From Streptomyces tsukubensis (GTDB lineage: Bacteria > Actinomycetota > Actinomycetes > Streptomycetales > Streptomycetaceae), in contig NZ_CP045178.1 in the NCBI RefSeq assembly GCF_009296025.1, forward strand, positions 8,184,001 to 8,248,000: a stretch of 64,000 nucleotides of DNA, read 5' to 3'. The notes under the pieces are model-generated. The model had not been told where the DNA came from. It saw nothing but the letters and a program-made list of their open reading frames with translations, and did not search any database. Shown here in pieces: positions 15,775 to 23,823 of the stretch (the first letter of the stretch is position 1; every line of letters starts with the position of its first letter). A program made the position numbers and the translations under genes.

Positions 15775-16445
15775 CGTTCTCCCTGGTGGTACGTGACGGT
15801 GAGCGGTTCGGCATCGCGGTCAGCTCGTCGAGCCCCGCGGTCGCGGCCCGCGTCATCCACCTGCGGCCCGGCGTCGGCGCCGCCGCCTCGCAGAACATCA
15901 CCGACCCCACGCTCGGCACCGGCCTGCTGGCGGGACTCGCGGAACACGGCGACGCGCGGCGCGCCCTGACCGGCGTCACCGGCGCGCCGCGGAACGCGAA
16001 GACCATCGACCACCGGCAGCTCACGGTGGTCGGCCGCTGGGGGCCCGGGTTCGCCCACAGCGGCTCGGGGACACTGGGCACCCACGCGACGGCCACCGCG
16101 GACGGCGCGGTCGCGGCGGGCAACATGCTGGCCGGTGAGCACATCCCGCAGGTTCTTCTCGACGCCTACGCGGAGGCCACCGGTGAGCTGGAGGAGCGTC
16201 TGATGGCCGCCCTTCGCGCCGCCGTGGAGGCCGGGGGCGAGGAGGGGCCGGTGCACTCCGCGGGTCTGGCTGTCGTCGCGGACGTGGACTGGCGGGTGAG
16301 CGACCTGCGCGTGGACTGGGCCGACGACCCCGTCGACCGGCTCGCGGAACTGGTCGACGTCTGGCTGCCGCAGCGCGACGACTACGTGCGGCGCGGACTC
16401 GACCCCGCCGCGGCGCCCTCGTACGGCGTTCCGGGTGATCAGTGA
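15771..16445 (+). CDS. DUF1028 family protein (Ntn-hydrolase-like)
   Basis: This 224-residue protein matches DUF1028 by its start MTFSLVVRDGERFGIAVSSS, then PGVGAAASQNITDPTLGTGL and AAGNMLAGEHI. The family is thought to have an Ntn-hydrolase-like fold, with the residue after the initiator Met (Thr2 here) as potential nucleophile. It is often encoded with M20 peptidases or Rid proteins. No reaction is established. The start overlaps the Rid gene by ATGA and its stop overlaps the next start (TGATG), which argues for stoichiometric production of the three proteins. Confidence 0.88.
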   Translation: MTFSLVVRDGERFGIAVSSSSPAVAARVIHLRPGVGAAASQNITDPTLGTGLLAGLAEHGDARRALTGVTGAPRNAKTIDHRQLTVVGRWGPGFAHSGSGTLGTHATATADGAVAAGNMLAGEHIPQVLLDAYAEATGELEERLMAALRAAVEAGGEEGPVHSAGLAVVADVDWRVSDLRVDWADDPVDRLAELVDVWLPQRDDYVRRGLDPAAAPSYGVPGDQ

Positions 16446-17602
16446 TGGATACGTTCATGGCCACGTGCAAAGAGGCCGCACGGCGTGAGATCGACCGTCG
16501 TAGCGACGAGCTGATCGGTCTCTCCGAGCGCCTGCACGCGGATCCGGAGACTGCCTGGGAGGAGCACAGGGCCGCCGTCGCCGTGCCGGACCTGCTGGAC
16601 CGCGCCGGTTTCCAGGTGACCTCTTCCTATGTGGGCCTTGAGACGGCGTTCCTGGCGCGGTTCGGCAGCGGACCCACCCGGATCGCGCTGTGCGCCGAGT
16701 ACGACGCGCTGCCCGGTCTCGGCCACGCCTGCGGGCACAACCTCATCGCGGCGAGTTCCGTCGGCGCCGCACTCGGCCTGGCCGCCGTCGCCGACGACGC
16801 CGGCCTCACCGTGGAGGTCTACGGAACACCCGCGGAGGAGGGCGGCGGTGGCAAGATCGAGATGCTCGACCGAGGGGCTTTCTCCGGAGTGGACCTCGCC
16901 ATGATGGTGCACCCGGCGCCGGTCGACGTCGCCGAGGCCCGCCCGTTCGCGGTCAGCCACTCCAAGATCTCCTACACCGGGAAGTCCGCCCACGCCGCGG
17001 CCTACCCGGAAGCCGGAATCAACGCGGCCGACGCCTTCACCGTGGCCCAGGTCGCCATCGGCCTGCTCCGCCAGCAGCTACCGGCGTCGGTACGGGTGCA
17101 CGGCGTGGTGACCCACGCCGGCGACGCCCCGAACGCCATCCCCGAACGGACGACCGGACGTTGGTACGCACGGGCCGAGACCCTCGCCGAGCTGGCCGAA
17201 CTGGAGCCACGACTGCTGAGGGCCTTCGAGGCGGGTGCCCTCGCGACCGGGTGCACGGTGGAGGTCGAGCCGGAGAGCAAGCCGTACGCGGAATTCCGCA
17301 CCGACGAGACGGCGCTCGGGCACTACCGTCGTAACGCCGTCGCGCTGGGGCGTGAGTTCGCGCCACCGGGCCAGGCCGACCGGATGAACCGCGCCTCCAC
17401 CGACATGGGCAATGTCTCCCAGGTGGTTCCCGCCATCCACCCCTACATCGGGATCGGTTCACTGCCCGCCACCAACCATCAGCACGAGTTCGCCGCGTTC
17501 TGCGTGGGTGAACAGGCGGAGCGGGCCCTGCTCGACGGGGCGACGGCGCTGGCCTGGACCGGCATCGACCGGGCTGGGTCGGGCGGAGGAGCAGCGCCAT
17601 GA
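16445..17602 (+). CDS. M20-family amidohydrolase (AbgB-like)
   Basis: This 385-residue zinc amidohydrolase belongs to the M20D/AbgB branch. The metal motif is YDALPGLGHACGHN (Asp87, His94, His98) and the catalytic Glu pair EE is at 131-132 in GTPAEEGGGGK. The dimerisation domain spans about 180-290. AbgB-type enzymes cut the amide of acylated amino acids such as p-aminobenzoyl-glutamate. The ATG at 16445 sits in a TGATG overlap with the DUF1028 gene; a GTG one codon earlier is the alternative. In the operon it probably releases an amino acid or amine from an N-acyl substrate, before or after the flavin-dependent oxygenation. Confidence 0.9.
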   Translation: MDTFMATCKEAARREIDRRSDELIGLSERLHADPETAWEEHRAAVAVPDLLDRAGFQVTSSYVGLETAFLARFGSGPTRIALCAEYDALPGLGHACGHNLIAASSVGAALGLAAVADDAGLTVEVYGTPAEEGGGGKIEMLDRGAFSGVDLAMMVHPAPVDVAEARPFAVSHSKISYTGKSAHAAAYPEAGINAADAFTVAQVAIGLLRQQLPASVRVHGVVTHAGDAPNAIPERTTGRWYARAETLAELAELEPRLLRAFEAGALATGCTVEVEPESKPYAEFRTDETALGHYRRNAVALGREFAPPGQADRMNRASTDMGNVSQVVPAIHPYIGIGSLPATNHQHEFAAFCVGEQAERALLDGATALAWTGIDRAGSGGGAAP

Positions 17603-17843
17603 CAGGTCCGGCCGCCGCTCCGGCAGTGTCCGGCCGCGCGCGGTGGCCGGAGCCGAGCGGCCGACGCCACTGAACCTGCGCGCGCGGCCCATCGCCATTC
17701 ATCCGGCAGCGGTGAGGCCCGCACCCGACGCGCACATCACCGGCCCCGCCTCCTCCCCGGCCGTCCCGCGCGGGCTCCGACGGCACCGTGCCGGCCGCAC
17801 CCGCCAGCTCAGGCTTCTTCCCCCCACTAGCAAGGAGGCGCGA

Positions 17844-19307
17844 ATGCCCACCCCCAACACCGGCGCGCCGTCGACCGAGGCCGAGGCCGCCACCGACGTG
17901 GCGGCGTTGCGCAGAAGCGTCACCGCGGGCGCCATCGGCGTGTTCGTGCACTGGTTCGACTGGGCGGCCTACGCCTATCTCGCCGGCACGGTCGCGACCG
18001 TGTTCTTCCCTGCGGAGGACCGCACCACAGGACTGCTCGCGGTGTTCGGCGTGTTCGCCGTGTCGTTCGGTATCCGGCCCATCGGCGCCATGGTCTTCGG
18101 GCCCCTCGGCGACAGGATCGGCCGCAAGCGAACCTTGTCACTGGTCATCTTCATGATGTCCGGTGCGACCCTGACGATCGGCCTGCTTCCCGGTTACGGG
18201 ACGATCGGCATCGCCGCCCCGGTCCTCCTGCTGGTGCTGCGCCTGATCCAGGGGTTCGCCGCGGGCGGCGAGTTCGGCAGCGCGGCCAGCTTCCTCGCCG
18301 AGAGCGCCCCTCGGCGCCGTCGTGGCTTCGGAGTCAGCTGGCTGGAGGTCGGCTCTCTGCTGGGCTTCCTCGCCGGCTCGTTCGTCTTCCTGTTGCTGTC
18401 GGCGGGGCTCGACGACAGTCAGCTGACCTCCTGGGGCTGGCGCATCCCCTTCCTCGTCGCCGCGCCGCTCGGTGTCATCGGCTTCATCATCCGCAGCAAG
18501 ATCGAGGACACCCCCGAATACCGGTCGCTGGAGGCGAACGACACGGTCCCCCGCAGCCCCGTACGGGAACTGGTCCGCTCGGAGAAGCGCCAGTTGCTCC
18601 AGGCGGCGGGGCTGATGACCGCCATGCACGTGCCCTTCTACATGGTGCTGACCTATCTGGTCACCTACGAGACCGACCACCTCGGCCGCTCGGCGGACAG
18701 CGCCGCCCTGCTGACCACTGTGGTCTCGCTGCTGGGGTTGGTGCTCGTCCCGATGTTCGGCCACCTGTCGGACCGTGTCGGACGCAAACCGGTCTTCGTC
18801 GGGGCGACGGTGGCCCTCCTGGTCGCCTCCGTCCCCGCCTTCCTGCTCATGCGGGCCGGAGCCGCGGGGACCTGGATCGCGGGTCTGCTGCTCGGCGTGG
18901 TGCTGGCGGCGATCCTCGGCACCTACGCGGTGTGGTCGGCGGAGCTCTTTCCCACTCGGACCCGCCAGAGTGGCCTGTCCATCGCCTACAACATCACCGC
19001 CGCCCTCTTCGCGGGCACGGTGCCCTACGTGATGACCGTGCTCATCTCGGCGACCGGCAGTACTCTGCTGCCCGGCTTCTACCTGATGGTGTTCGCCGTC
19101 GTCGGGCTCGTCGCCGCGCTGTCCCTCAAGGAGACCGCAGGTTCCTCCCTGCTGCGGCCTGAGGACATGTCCGACCGGGTCACCGAGAGCGAGAAGGTGT
19201 CCGACCTGGCGGCCGGGGACGAGAAGGTGCCGGGTCGGGCCGCCGGGAACGAGAGTGCGTCCGGCCGGGCCGCCGGGTACGTGTCCGACCGGGCATCGAG
19301 TCATTAG
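17844..19307 (+). CDS. MFS metabolite:H+ symporter (ShiA/ProP type)
   Basis: This 487-residue inner-membrane transporter has 12 predicted helices. It shows the MHS-family loop signature GPLGDRIGRKRTL (about residues 90-102), LIQGFAAGGEFGSAA (about 134-148) and a second DRVGRKP motif. Relatives import shikimate, proline/betaine, citrate or dicarboxylates with protons. It lies 241 bp after the M20 gene in the same direction, with AAGGAGG before the ATG, and most likely brings in the operon substrate. The last 40 residues are an unusual hydrophilic tail of imperfect 12-residue repeats (SDLAAGDEKVPG, GRAAGNESASG, GRAAGYVSD) encoded by repetitive DNA. Confidence 0.92.
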   Translation: MPTPNTGAPSTEAEAATDVAALRRSVTAGAIGVFVHWFDWAAYAYLAGTVATVFFPAEDRTTGLLAVFGVFAVSFGIRPIGAMVFGPLGDRIGRKRTLSLVIFMMSGATLTIGLLPGYGTIGIAAPVLLLVLRLIQGFAAGGEFGSAASFLAESAPRRRRGFGVSWLEVGSLLGFLAGSFVFLLLSAGLDDSQLTSWGWRIPFLVAAPLGVIGFIIRSKIEDTPEYRSLEANDTVPRSPVRELVRSEKRQLLQAAGLMTAMHVPFYMVLTYLVTYETDHLGRSADSAALLTTVVSLLGLVLVPMFGHLSDRVGRKPVFVGATVALLVASVPAFLLMRAGAAGTWIAGLLLGVVLAAILGTYAVWSAELFPTRTRQSGLSIAYNITAALFAGTVPYVMTVLISATGSTLLPGFYLMVFAVVGLVAALSLKETAGSSLLRPEDMSDRVTESEKVSDLAAGDEKVPGRAAGNESASGRAAGYVSDRASSH

Positions 19308-19309
19308 CT

Positions 19310-19354
19310 CCTGTCCGGTCGGCCTCCGTGGCCCAGGAAGGCCGACCGGACAGG
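19310..19354 (+). terminator. 16-bp perfect stem-loop after transporter gene
   Basis: CCTGTCCGGTCGGCCT (19310-19325) pairs with its exact complement at 19339-19354 across a 13-base loop, three bases after the transporter stop. It ends the monooxygenase-transporter operon before the LysR gene. Confidence 0.85.
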
Positions 19355-19424
19355 ACCGGGCCGCCGCCGCTCCGCCCGCATAAGCTCAAGGACGGAAAAG
19401 GTTCGCAAGGCGCAAGGGTCACAT

Positions 19425-20354
19425 ATGACGTCACCGGTGGGCTTCACTCTCGTCCAGCTCCGCTACTTCCTCGTCGCGGCGGAGCGCGGCTCCATGACCG
19501 CGGCGTCCGACCAGCTCAACATCGCGCAGTCGGCGGTGTCCACCGCCATCCACAATCTTGAACACGATCTGCGGGTGCAACTGTTCATCCGCCGCAGGGG
19601 CCGAGGGCTGATCCTGACGCCGGCGGGGGAGCGGCTCCAGCACCAGGCCCGCGAACTCCTGGCCCGCGCGCGTGAGGTCGAAGGGGAGGCCCGAGGCAGT
19701 GGGGAGACACTGTCCGGTCCTGTGACCGTCGGATGCTTCGTCACGCTGGCGCCGTTCTACCTGCCCGTCCTGTTCAGCGAATGCACCAGCCGCTACCCGG
19801 CGATCGAGATCGACGTGGTGGAGGCGGAGGCCGAGCAACTGCTGCGGGCGCTGCACGCGGGACACATCGACTTCGCCCTCACCTACGACTTCGGCCTGTC
19901 CACGGATCCGGGAACGCACGGGGAGACGATCGCCCGCTTCCCGGCCTACGCCCTCGTCGCCGCCGGTCACCCGCTGGCAGGGCGTGGCACGGTGGAGCTG
20001 GCCGAACTGACCGCAGAGCCGCTGGTACTGCTCGACCTTCCGCACACCCGCGACTACTTCCGCGCACTCGTGGCGGACAGCGGTACCGCACCCGACGTGC
20101 GGTACCGCACACAGAGCTATGAGACCGTCCGCTCCATGGTGGCCAAGGGGCTCGGCTACTCGGTGCTGAACCAGCGTCCCGCGACCGGACAGACCTACGG
20201 CGGCGGCGAGGTCGTGGAGTTGGAACTCAGTGACGGCCGCTCTCCCCTGGAGCTGAAACTGGCGACGGTGCAGGGCGTGACACAGACCCCCCGTGCCATG
20301 GCGGTCATGGAGCTGTTGCGGGGGATCGCGAGCGGACGCGGCCCGACGGCCTGA
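19425..20354 (+). CDS. LysR-family transcriptional regulator
   Basis: This 309-residue regulator has an N-terminal winged helix (LVQLRYFLVAAERGSMTAA, then SDQLNIAQSAVSTAIHNLE, about residues 9-48). A periplasmic-binding-protein-like effector domain spans about 95-300. The first nine residues precede the usual LysR start (LQLRYF), so the ATG at 19425 is plausible. It lies immediately after the catabolic operon in the same direction, beyond a strong terminator. It is the obvious candidate to sense the operon substrate, although LysR genes are usually divergent from their targets. Confidence 0.93.
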   Translation: MTSPVGFTLVQLRYFLVAAERGSMTAASDQLNIAQSAVSTAIHNLEHDLRVQLFIRRRGRGLILTPAGERLQHQARELLARAREVEGEARGSGETLSGPVTVGCFVTLAPFYLPVLFSECTSRYPAIEIDVVEAEAEQLLRALHAGHIDFALTYDFGLSTDPGTHGETIARFPAYALVAAGHPLAGRGTVELAELTAEPLVLLDLPHTRDYFRALVADSGTAPDVRYRTQSYETVRSMVAKGLGYSVLNQRPATGQTYGGGEVVELELSDGRSPLELKLATVQGVTQTPRAMAVMELLRGIASGRGPTA

Positions 20355-20382
20355 CCTGAAGCGGGCCCTACCGCCCGCTGGA

Positions 20383-21609
20383 CTACGGCGTCACCTTGTC
20401 GCCGCCGAAGGTGACGACGAGGGAGCCGTCCTCGGCGAAGGACCAGTCCATCGCGCCCGAATACGCGGAGCAGGCCGAACCGTTCGAGCCGGTCCAGAAC
20501 TGGTTGGAGCTGTCGGCGTCGCCCACGGTCTTGTCGTTGGACCCGTCGTCGCTCCGGCACGAGACGTTGCCCCGGAACACCGAAGTGCCCTTGTCGAAGG
20601 AGAAGTTGCGCTCGGCGTTGTCGATGCCGACGTTGTCCGACACTGTCATCGAGCCAGGGTTGCTGTTGTAGGTGAACCCGTGGTGGCCGTTGTTGTAGGC
20701 GATGTCGCGCCGGACGATGTGGTTGACCTTGATGTCGTCGCCGCCGAGCTTGTAGCCGTTGCGGTCGCCGTCCTCGTTCACGGTCCCGTCGGAGAGGGTG
20801 CCGTTGTCGTAGGAGAGGGAGTCCTCGATGGTCACCGGACCGATGGGGCCTGTCTCCGTCTTGGTGTAGAGGTCCCAGCCGTCGTCGATGTTGTTGTGGG
20901 AGACGGAGTAGCGGAAGACGTTGCCTGGGCCCGAGGTGAGCTTCGAGGCAAAGCCGTCGGCGTCCTCCCCGTCGGAGTCCGCGTTGTCGTGCGACTCCGA
21001 GCTCAGGATGAGATTGTCGGCCGGCCACTGGTCGTCGGGGGTGTCGGAGGCGATCCGTGAGATCTGCAGTCCCGAGTCGTGGTTGAAGCGGGTGACGACC
21101 CGTTCGATGACGTTGTCGCTGCCGCCGACGAAGATCCCGTTGTCACCGGCGTGCTCGACCACGATGCCGTCGATGTGCCAGTACGTTCCGTTGACGGCCA
21201 GCCCCCGGTTGGCGGGGTCCTCCGCCATGTCGGAGAAATCGAGGACGGGTGTCTCGCCCGGGTAGGCGCTCAGCGTCGTAGCGGCGCTCGACGTACCGTC
21301 GTTGCCCGGTGGGATGGTGACCGTCTGCGAGTAGGTGTACGTTCCACCGCGCAGGTAGATCGTTCCGCCCGACGTGACACGGCTGATGGCCGAGGGCAAC
21401 GTCGTCGGGTCGGACTCCGTCCCCGCCGCGTCGTCACTTCCGTCCGGGGCCACGTACAAGGCCCCGGCGGCCGGCCGTACCGGGTCGACCGCTGTGCGCG
21501 GCGCGGCTCCGTGGTGCGTGGGAGCGGCCTGAGCCACGGTGCCGGAGAGCGTGATGAGGGAACCGGCCAGCAGGCCGGCACACGCGATGACGGGCTTGAA
21601 TTTCCGCAT
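20383..21609 (-). CDS. Secreted pectate lyase, PL9 family
   Basis: This 408-residue secreted enzyme has a Sec signal peptide at residues 1-28 (MRKFKPVIACAGLLAGSLIT, cleavage near VAQA). It adopts a right-handed parallel beta-helix: YVAPDGSDDAAGTESDPTTL, GGTIYLRGGTY, then the PL9 core DADGFASKLTSGPGNVF, HNNIDDGWDLYTK, NGYKLGGDD and GHHGFTYNSNPGS. The Asp/Asn clusters are the expected Ca2+ and substrate sites for beta-elimination of polygalacturonate. The ATG follows GGAGATGAACC. The upstream region has an AGCGCT-centred palindrome suited to a LacI-type repressor. It indicates growth on plant cell-wall pectin. Confidence 0.93.
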   Translation of the reverse strand: MRKFKPVIACAGLLAGSLITLSGTVAQAAPTHHGAAPRTAVDPVRPAAGALYVAPDGSDDAAGTESDPTTLPSAISRVTSGGTIYLRGGTYTYSQTVTIPPGNDGTSSAATTLSAYPGETPVLDFSDMAEDPANRGLAVNGTYWHIDGIVVEHAGDNGIFVGGSDNVIERVVTRFNHDSGLQISRIASDTPDDQWPADNLILSSESHDNADSDGEDADGFASKLTSGPGNVFRYSVSHNNIDDGWDLYTKTETGPIGPVTIEDSLSYDNGTLSDGTVNEDGDRNGYKLGGDDIKVNHIVRRDIAYNNGHHGFTYNSNPGSMTVSDNVGIDNAERNFSFDKGTSVFRGNVSCRSDDGSNDKTVGDADSSNQFWTGSNGSACSAYSGAMDWSFAEDGSLVVTFGGDKVTP

Positions 21610-21690
21610 GGTTCATCTCCAGGTCGGGTCGGTCCGTCTGACCGGTGGGGTGGAGGAAGTGGCCCCCGGTCGGTACGTCACCGGGTCGGG

Positions 21691-21706
21691 GACAAGCGCT
21701 TTCTAA
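21691..21706. promoter_or_regulatory. Candidate LacI-type operator
   Basis: The sequence GACAAGCGCTTTCTAA contains AAGCGCTT, a perfect 8-bp palindrome at 21694-21701 (AGAAAGCGCTTGTC on the minus strand). It is about 85 bp upstream of the pectate lyase start. GCGC-centred palindromes of this form are typical targets of LacI-family sugar repressors. Confidence 0.4.
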
Positions 21707-21788
21707 CGGCCGTTCAGGACGCTAGGCCCGTGACGTGTGCGCGTCAATACTTGTGTACTTGATCGGTGTTCAGTCATCTGAACGCAGG

Positions 21789-21833
21789 GGGGTGGCGGCG
21801 GAGCCGCTCCGACACCGGCTCCGCCGCCACCCC
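21789..21833. other. 17-bp perfect stem-loop between divergent genes
   Basis: GGGGTGGCGGCGGAGCC (21789-21805) pairs perfectly with 21817-21833 across an 11-base loop. It lies between the pectate lyase start (21609, minus) and the Cys-rich protein start (21982, plus), where a terminator is not expected. The rest of this 372-bp gap shows no gene. It could insulate the two promoters or sit in the 5' leader of the plus-strand gene. Confidence 0.65.
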
Positions 21834-21981
21834 GACACCGGCTCCGATCGCCGACTCGTACGGGGCCCGAGGCCCAGGCCCTTGTTCAGCTCTGCCCCCG
21901 CAGGCAGTCTGAGGGCATCGGGGGGCAGGGCGACGGCGGCGGCACCCGCGCCGAACATCCGAGAAAAAGGGGGCTGAAGCC

Positions 21982-22470
21982 ATGACATCCACGGCATCCA
22001 CACACCTCGCCGGATCCCACTCGCGGACCAAGGCGTCCACCGGTACCGAGCGGGCGGCAAAGCCCGCACCGCCCCGGTCCGAGGGGCCCGAGCCGGGCGC
22101 CCCCCGGCGTGGGGAGTGGGACCAGCCCACCCTCGTCCGCTACCTGGAGGAGCGCTTCGCGTGCGCCGAGGCGTGTCTTCGCTGCGCACGGGCCTGCGCT
22201 CGGCACGCCGGTACCGCCGATCCGGCGGAGACGGGCCGCAGGGACCTCAACTGCGTCGAGATCTGCGACAAGACGGCCAGGCTCCTGTCGGAACAGGGCG
22301 ACCAGGACGAGGAGGAACTGCGGTTCCGCGTCGAATGGAGCCGCACGGCGTGCCTGGAGTGCGCTGCCATGTGCGAGGAACGTCCAGGATCGCGCGCCTG
22401 CGCGGAGGCCTGTCTTGAGTGCGCCTCCATCTGTGCGCTCTTCCTCGCCACGTTGAGTACGGCGTGCTGA
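21982..22470 (+). CDS. Cys-rich four-helix protein, copper-storage (Csp/DUF326) type
   Basis: This 162-residue protein has a 48-residue Pro/Ala/Ser-rich N-terminus followed by a Cys-rich helical domain. It carries FACAEACLRCARACARHAG, then NCVEICDKTARLL, RTACLECAAMCEE, ACAEACLECASICALF and a terminal Cys. The spacing of paired Cys in CxxxCxxC-like helices is that of DUF326 and the Csp copper-storage proteins, which fill a four-helix bundle with Cu(I). No Tat or Sec signal is evident, so it would be a cytosolic Csp3-like protein. The ATG follows AAGGGGG. A role in copper buffering is inferred from family resemblance. Confidence 0.82.
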   Translation: MTSTASTHLAGSHSRTKASTGTERAAKPAPPRSEGPEPGAPRRGEWDQPTLVRYLEERFACAEACLRCARACARHAGTADPAETGRRDLNCVEICDKTARLLSEQGDQDEEELRFRVEWSRTACLECAAMCEERPGSRACAEACLECASICALFLATLSTAC

Positions 22471-22863
22471 AAGGTTCGATGCGCGGCCGCTCATCGGGGG
22501 CGCGGTCCGGCCGTCCTCGGACACCGCGCCCCGCCCCACCGCGTCGCCCTGTCGCCGGGACGGGCCGGCTGCCTTCGGCCCGTCCGGGCACGGGCGCCCA
22601 CGGTCGACCACATCGGGCGCCCATGACCGGCCCCTCCGGGCAGCCACGACTGCCCGCTCCGCGCGCCCGGTACCGGTCCCTCGCCCCTACCGCCCATCTC
22701 ACACGCCCGGCACCGGCCCCGCCGGGCCCCCGCACCCGGCCGCGTTAGCCTGGGCCCCGGGTGCTGACCGGCGAGAGCCTGACCTCCAGCGCGCGGCACA
22801 CGACGGGCCGGCGCCCCGCCGGAGGCGCGAGAGCGCCGAGCGAGGGAACAGGAGACGGACCTC
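22471..22863. other. Intergenic, very G/C rich, no gene seen
   Basis: This 393-bp gap contains the stem-loop listed at 22558-22585 and many short GC palindromes. No reading frame has a credible start or domain. The promoter of the DUF2236 gene presumably lies near 22740-22850. Confidence 0.45.
22558..22585 (+). terminator. 10-bp stem-loop downstream of Csp-like gene
   Basis: GGACGGGCCG (22558-22567) pairs perfectly with CGGCCCGTCC (22576-22585) over an eight-base loop, about 90 bp after the stop of the Cys-rich protein gene. It is a plausible terminator without a U-tract. Confidence 0.45.
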
Positions 22864-23823
22864 ATGGGCCGAACACGCCCCGGACCACCCGCGCCGCGGC
22901 GGCGAGGAGACCCAGGCCTCTTCGGCCCGGACTCGGTGAGCTGGCAGACGCATGCCGACCCCATGATGTGGGTCGCCGGAGTACGCGCCCTCTACCTCCA
23001 GGCGCTCCACCCGCGCGCCGTCGCCGGGGTGATGCAGAACTCGGACTTCCGGAAGGACGCGTGGGGCAGACTGCTGCGCACCGCGCGCTACGTCGCCACC
23101 ACCACGTACGGCACCACCGAGGCGGCCGAGAAGGCGGCTGCCAGGGTCCGCAAGATCCACCGCATGCTCGGCGCCGACGACCCGGTGACCGGCGAACGGT
23201 TCGGCGTCGACGAACCGGAGCTGCTGCTCTGGGTGCACTGCGCCGAGATCGACTCCTACCTCCACGTCGTACGGCGCTCCGGCTTCCCGCTGAACGACGC
23301 GCTCGCCGACCGCTACGTCGCGGAGAACCGCACGAGCGCCGCACTCGTCGGTCTCGACCCCGCCGACGTCCCCGCGGACACGGCGCAGCTCGCCCGCTAC
23401 TTCGAGTCCGTACGGCCGCACCTCACCGCGGGCGCCGACGCCCGTGAGGTGGACGACTTCCTCCGGAGGCCCCCCGTGCACCGGTTGCTCGTCCCGGCCC
23501 GCGCCCTGCTGTGGCGGCGCGTGGCGGAGCTGGCCTACGAGTCCCTGCCCCCCTTCGCCCACACCCTCTACGGAAGGCCCGCGCCCGCACCCGCCACCGT
23601 GACCCGCAGACTCAGCTCCACCGGGCGGCTCCTGCGGGCCATTCCGTCACAAGTGCGCTGGCAGCTCCCCCCGAAACACATCCTCACCGCCGTCGCACGA
23701 CTGGGGCCCGAGACCCGGCCCGCCCCGTACACAGCCTCCCGGGCTGCCGCCATACTGGACGGGCCGGGGACGGCGCGGCGAGGCGACGGGGGCGACGGCA
23801 CGCGATGGGGGACTCCAGGCTGA
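22864..23823 (+). CDS. DUF2236 (MpaB-like) oxygenase family protein
   Basis: This 319-residue protein begins with a Pro/Arg-rich leader and then the DUF2236 core: FGPDSVSWQTHADPMMWVAG, LQALHPRAVAGVMQNSDF, a central WVHCAEIDSYLHVV helix and VADRYVAEN-like segments. Family members include the fungal MpaB oxygenase and bacterial latex-clearing relatives. They are helical and may bind haem or another metal through conserved His residues (for example in LHPRAV and VHCAEID). The reaction here is unknown. The ATG follows AGGAGAC. The 3' end overlaps the kinase gene by 19 bp, so expression of the two is coupled. Confidence 0.85.
   Translation: MGRTRPGPPAPRRRGDPGLFGPDSVSWQTHADPMMWVAGVRALYLQALHPRAVAGVMQNSDFRKDAWGRLLRTARYVATTTYGTTEAAEKAAARVRKIHRMLGADDPVTGERFGVDEPELLLWVHCAEIDSYLHVVRRSGFPLNDALADRYVAENRTSAALVGLDPADVPADTAQLARYFESVRPHLTAGADAREVDDFLRRPPVHRLLVPARALLWRRVAELAYESLPPFAHTLYGRPAPAPATVTRRLSSTGRLLRAIPSQVRWQLPPKHILTAVARLGPETRPAPYTASRAAAILDGPGTARRGDGGDGTRWGTPG

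Noticed and set aside
17599..17673. 24-codon ORF overlapping the M20 stop by ATGA
   Set aside because: The overlap is suggestive, but the product (MTGPAAAPAVSG start) is simple, its end is not coupled to any gene, and the next start is 170 bp away. Chance seems more likely than for the mrpC-mrpD ORF.
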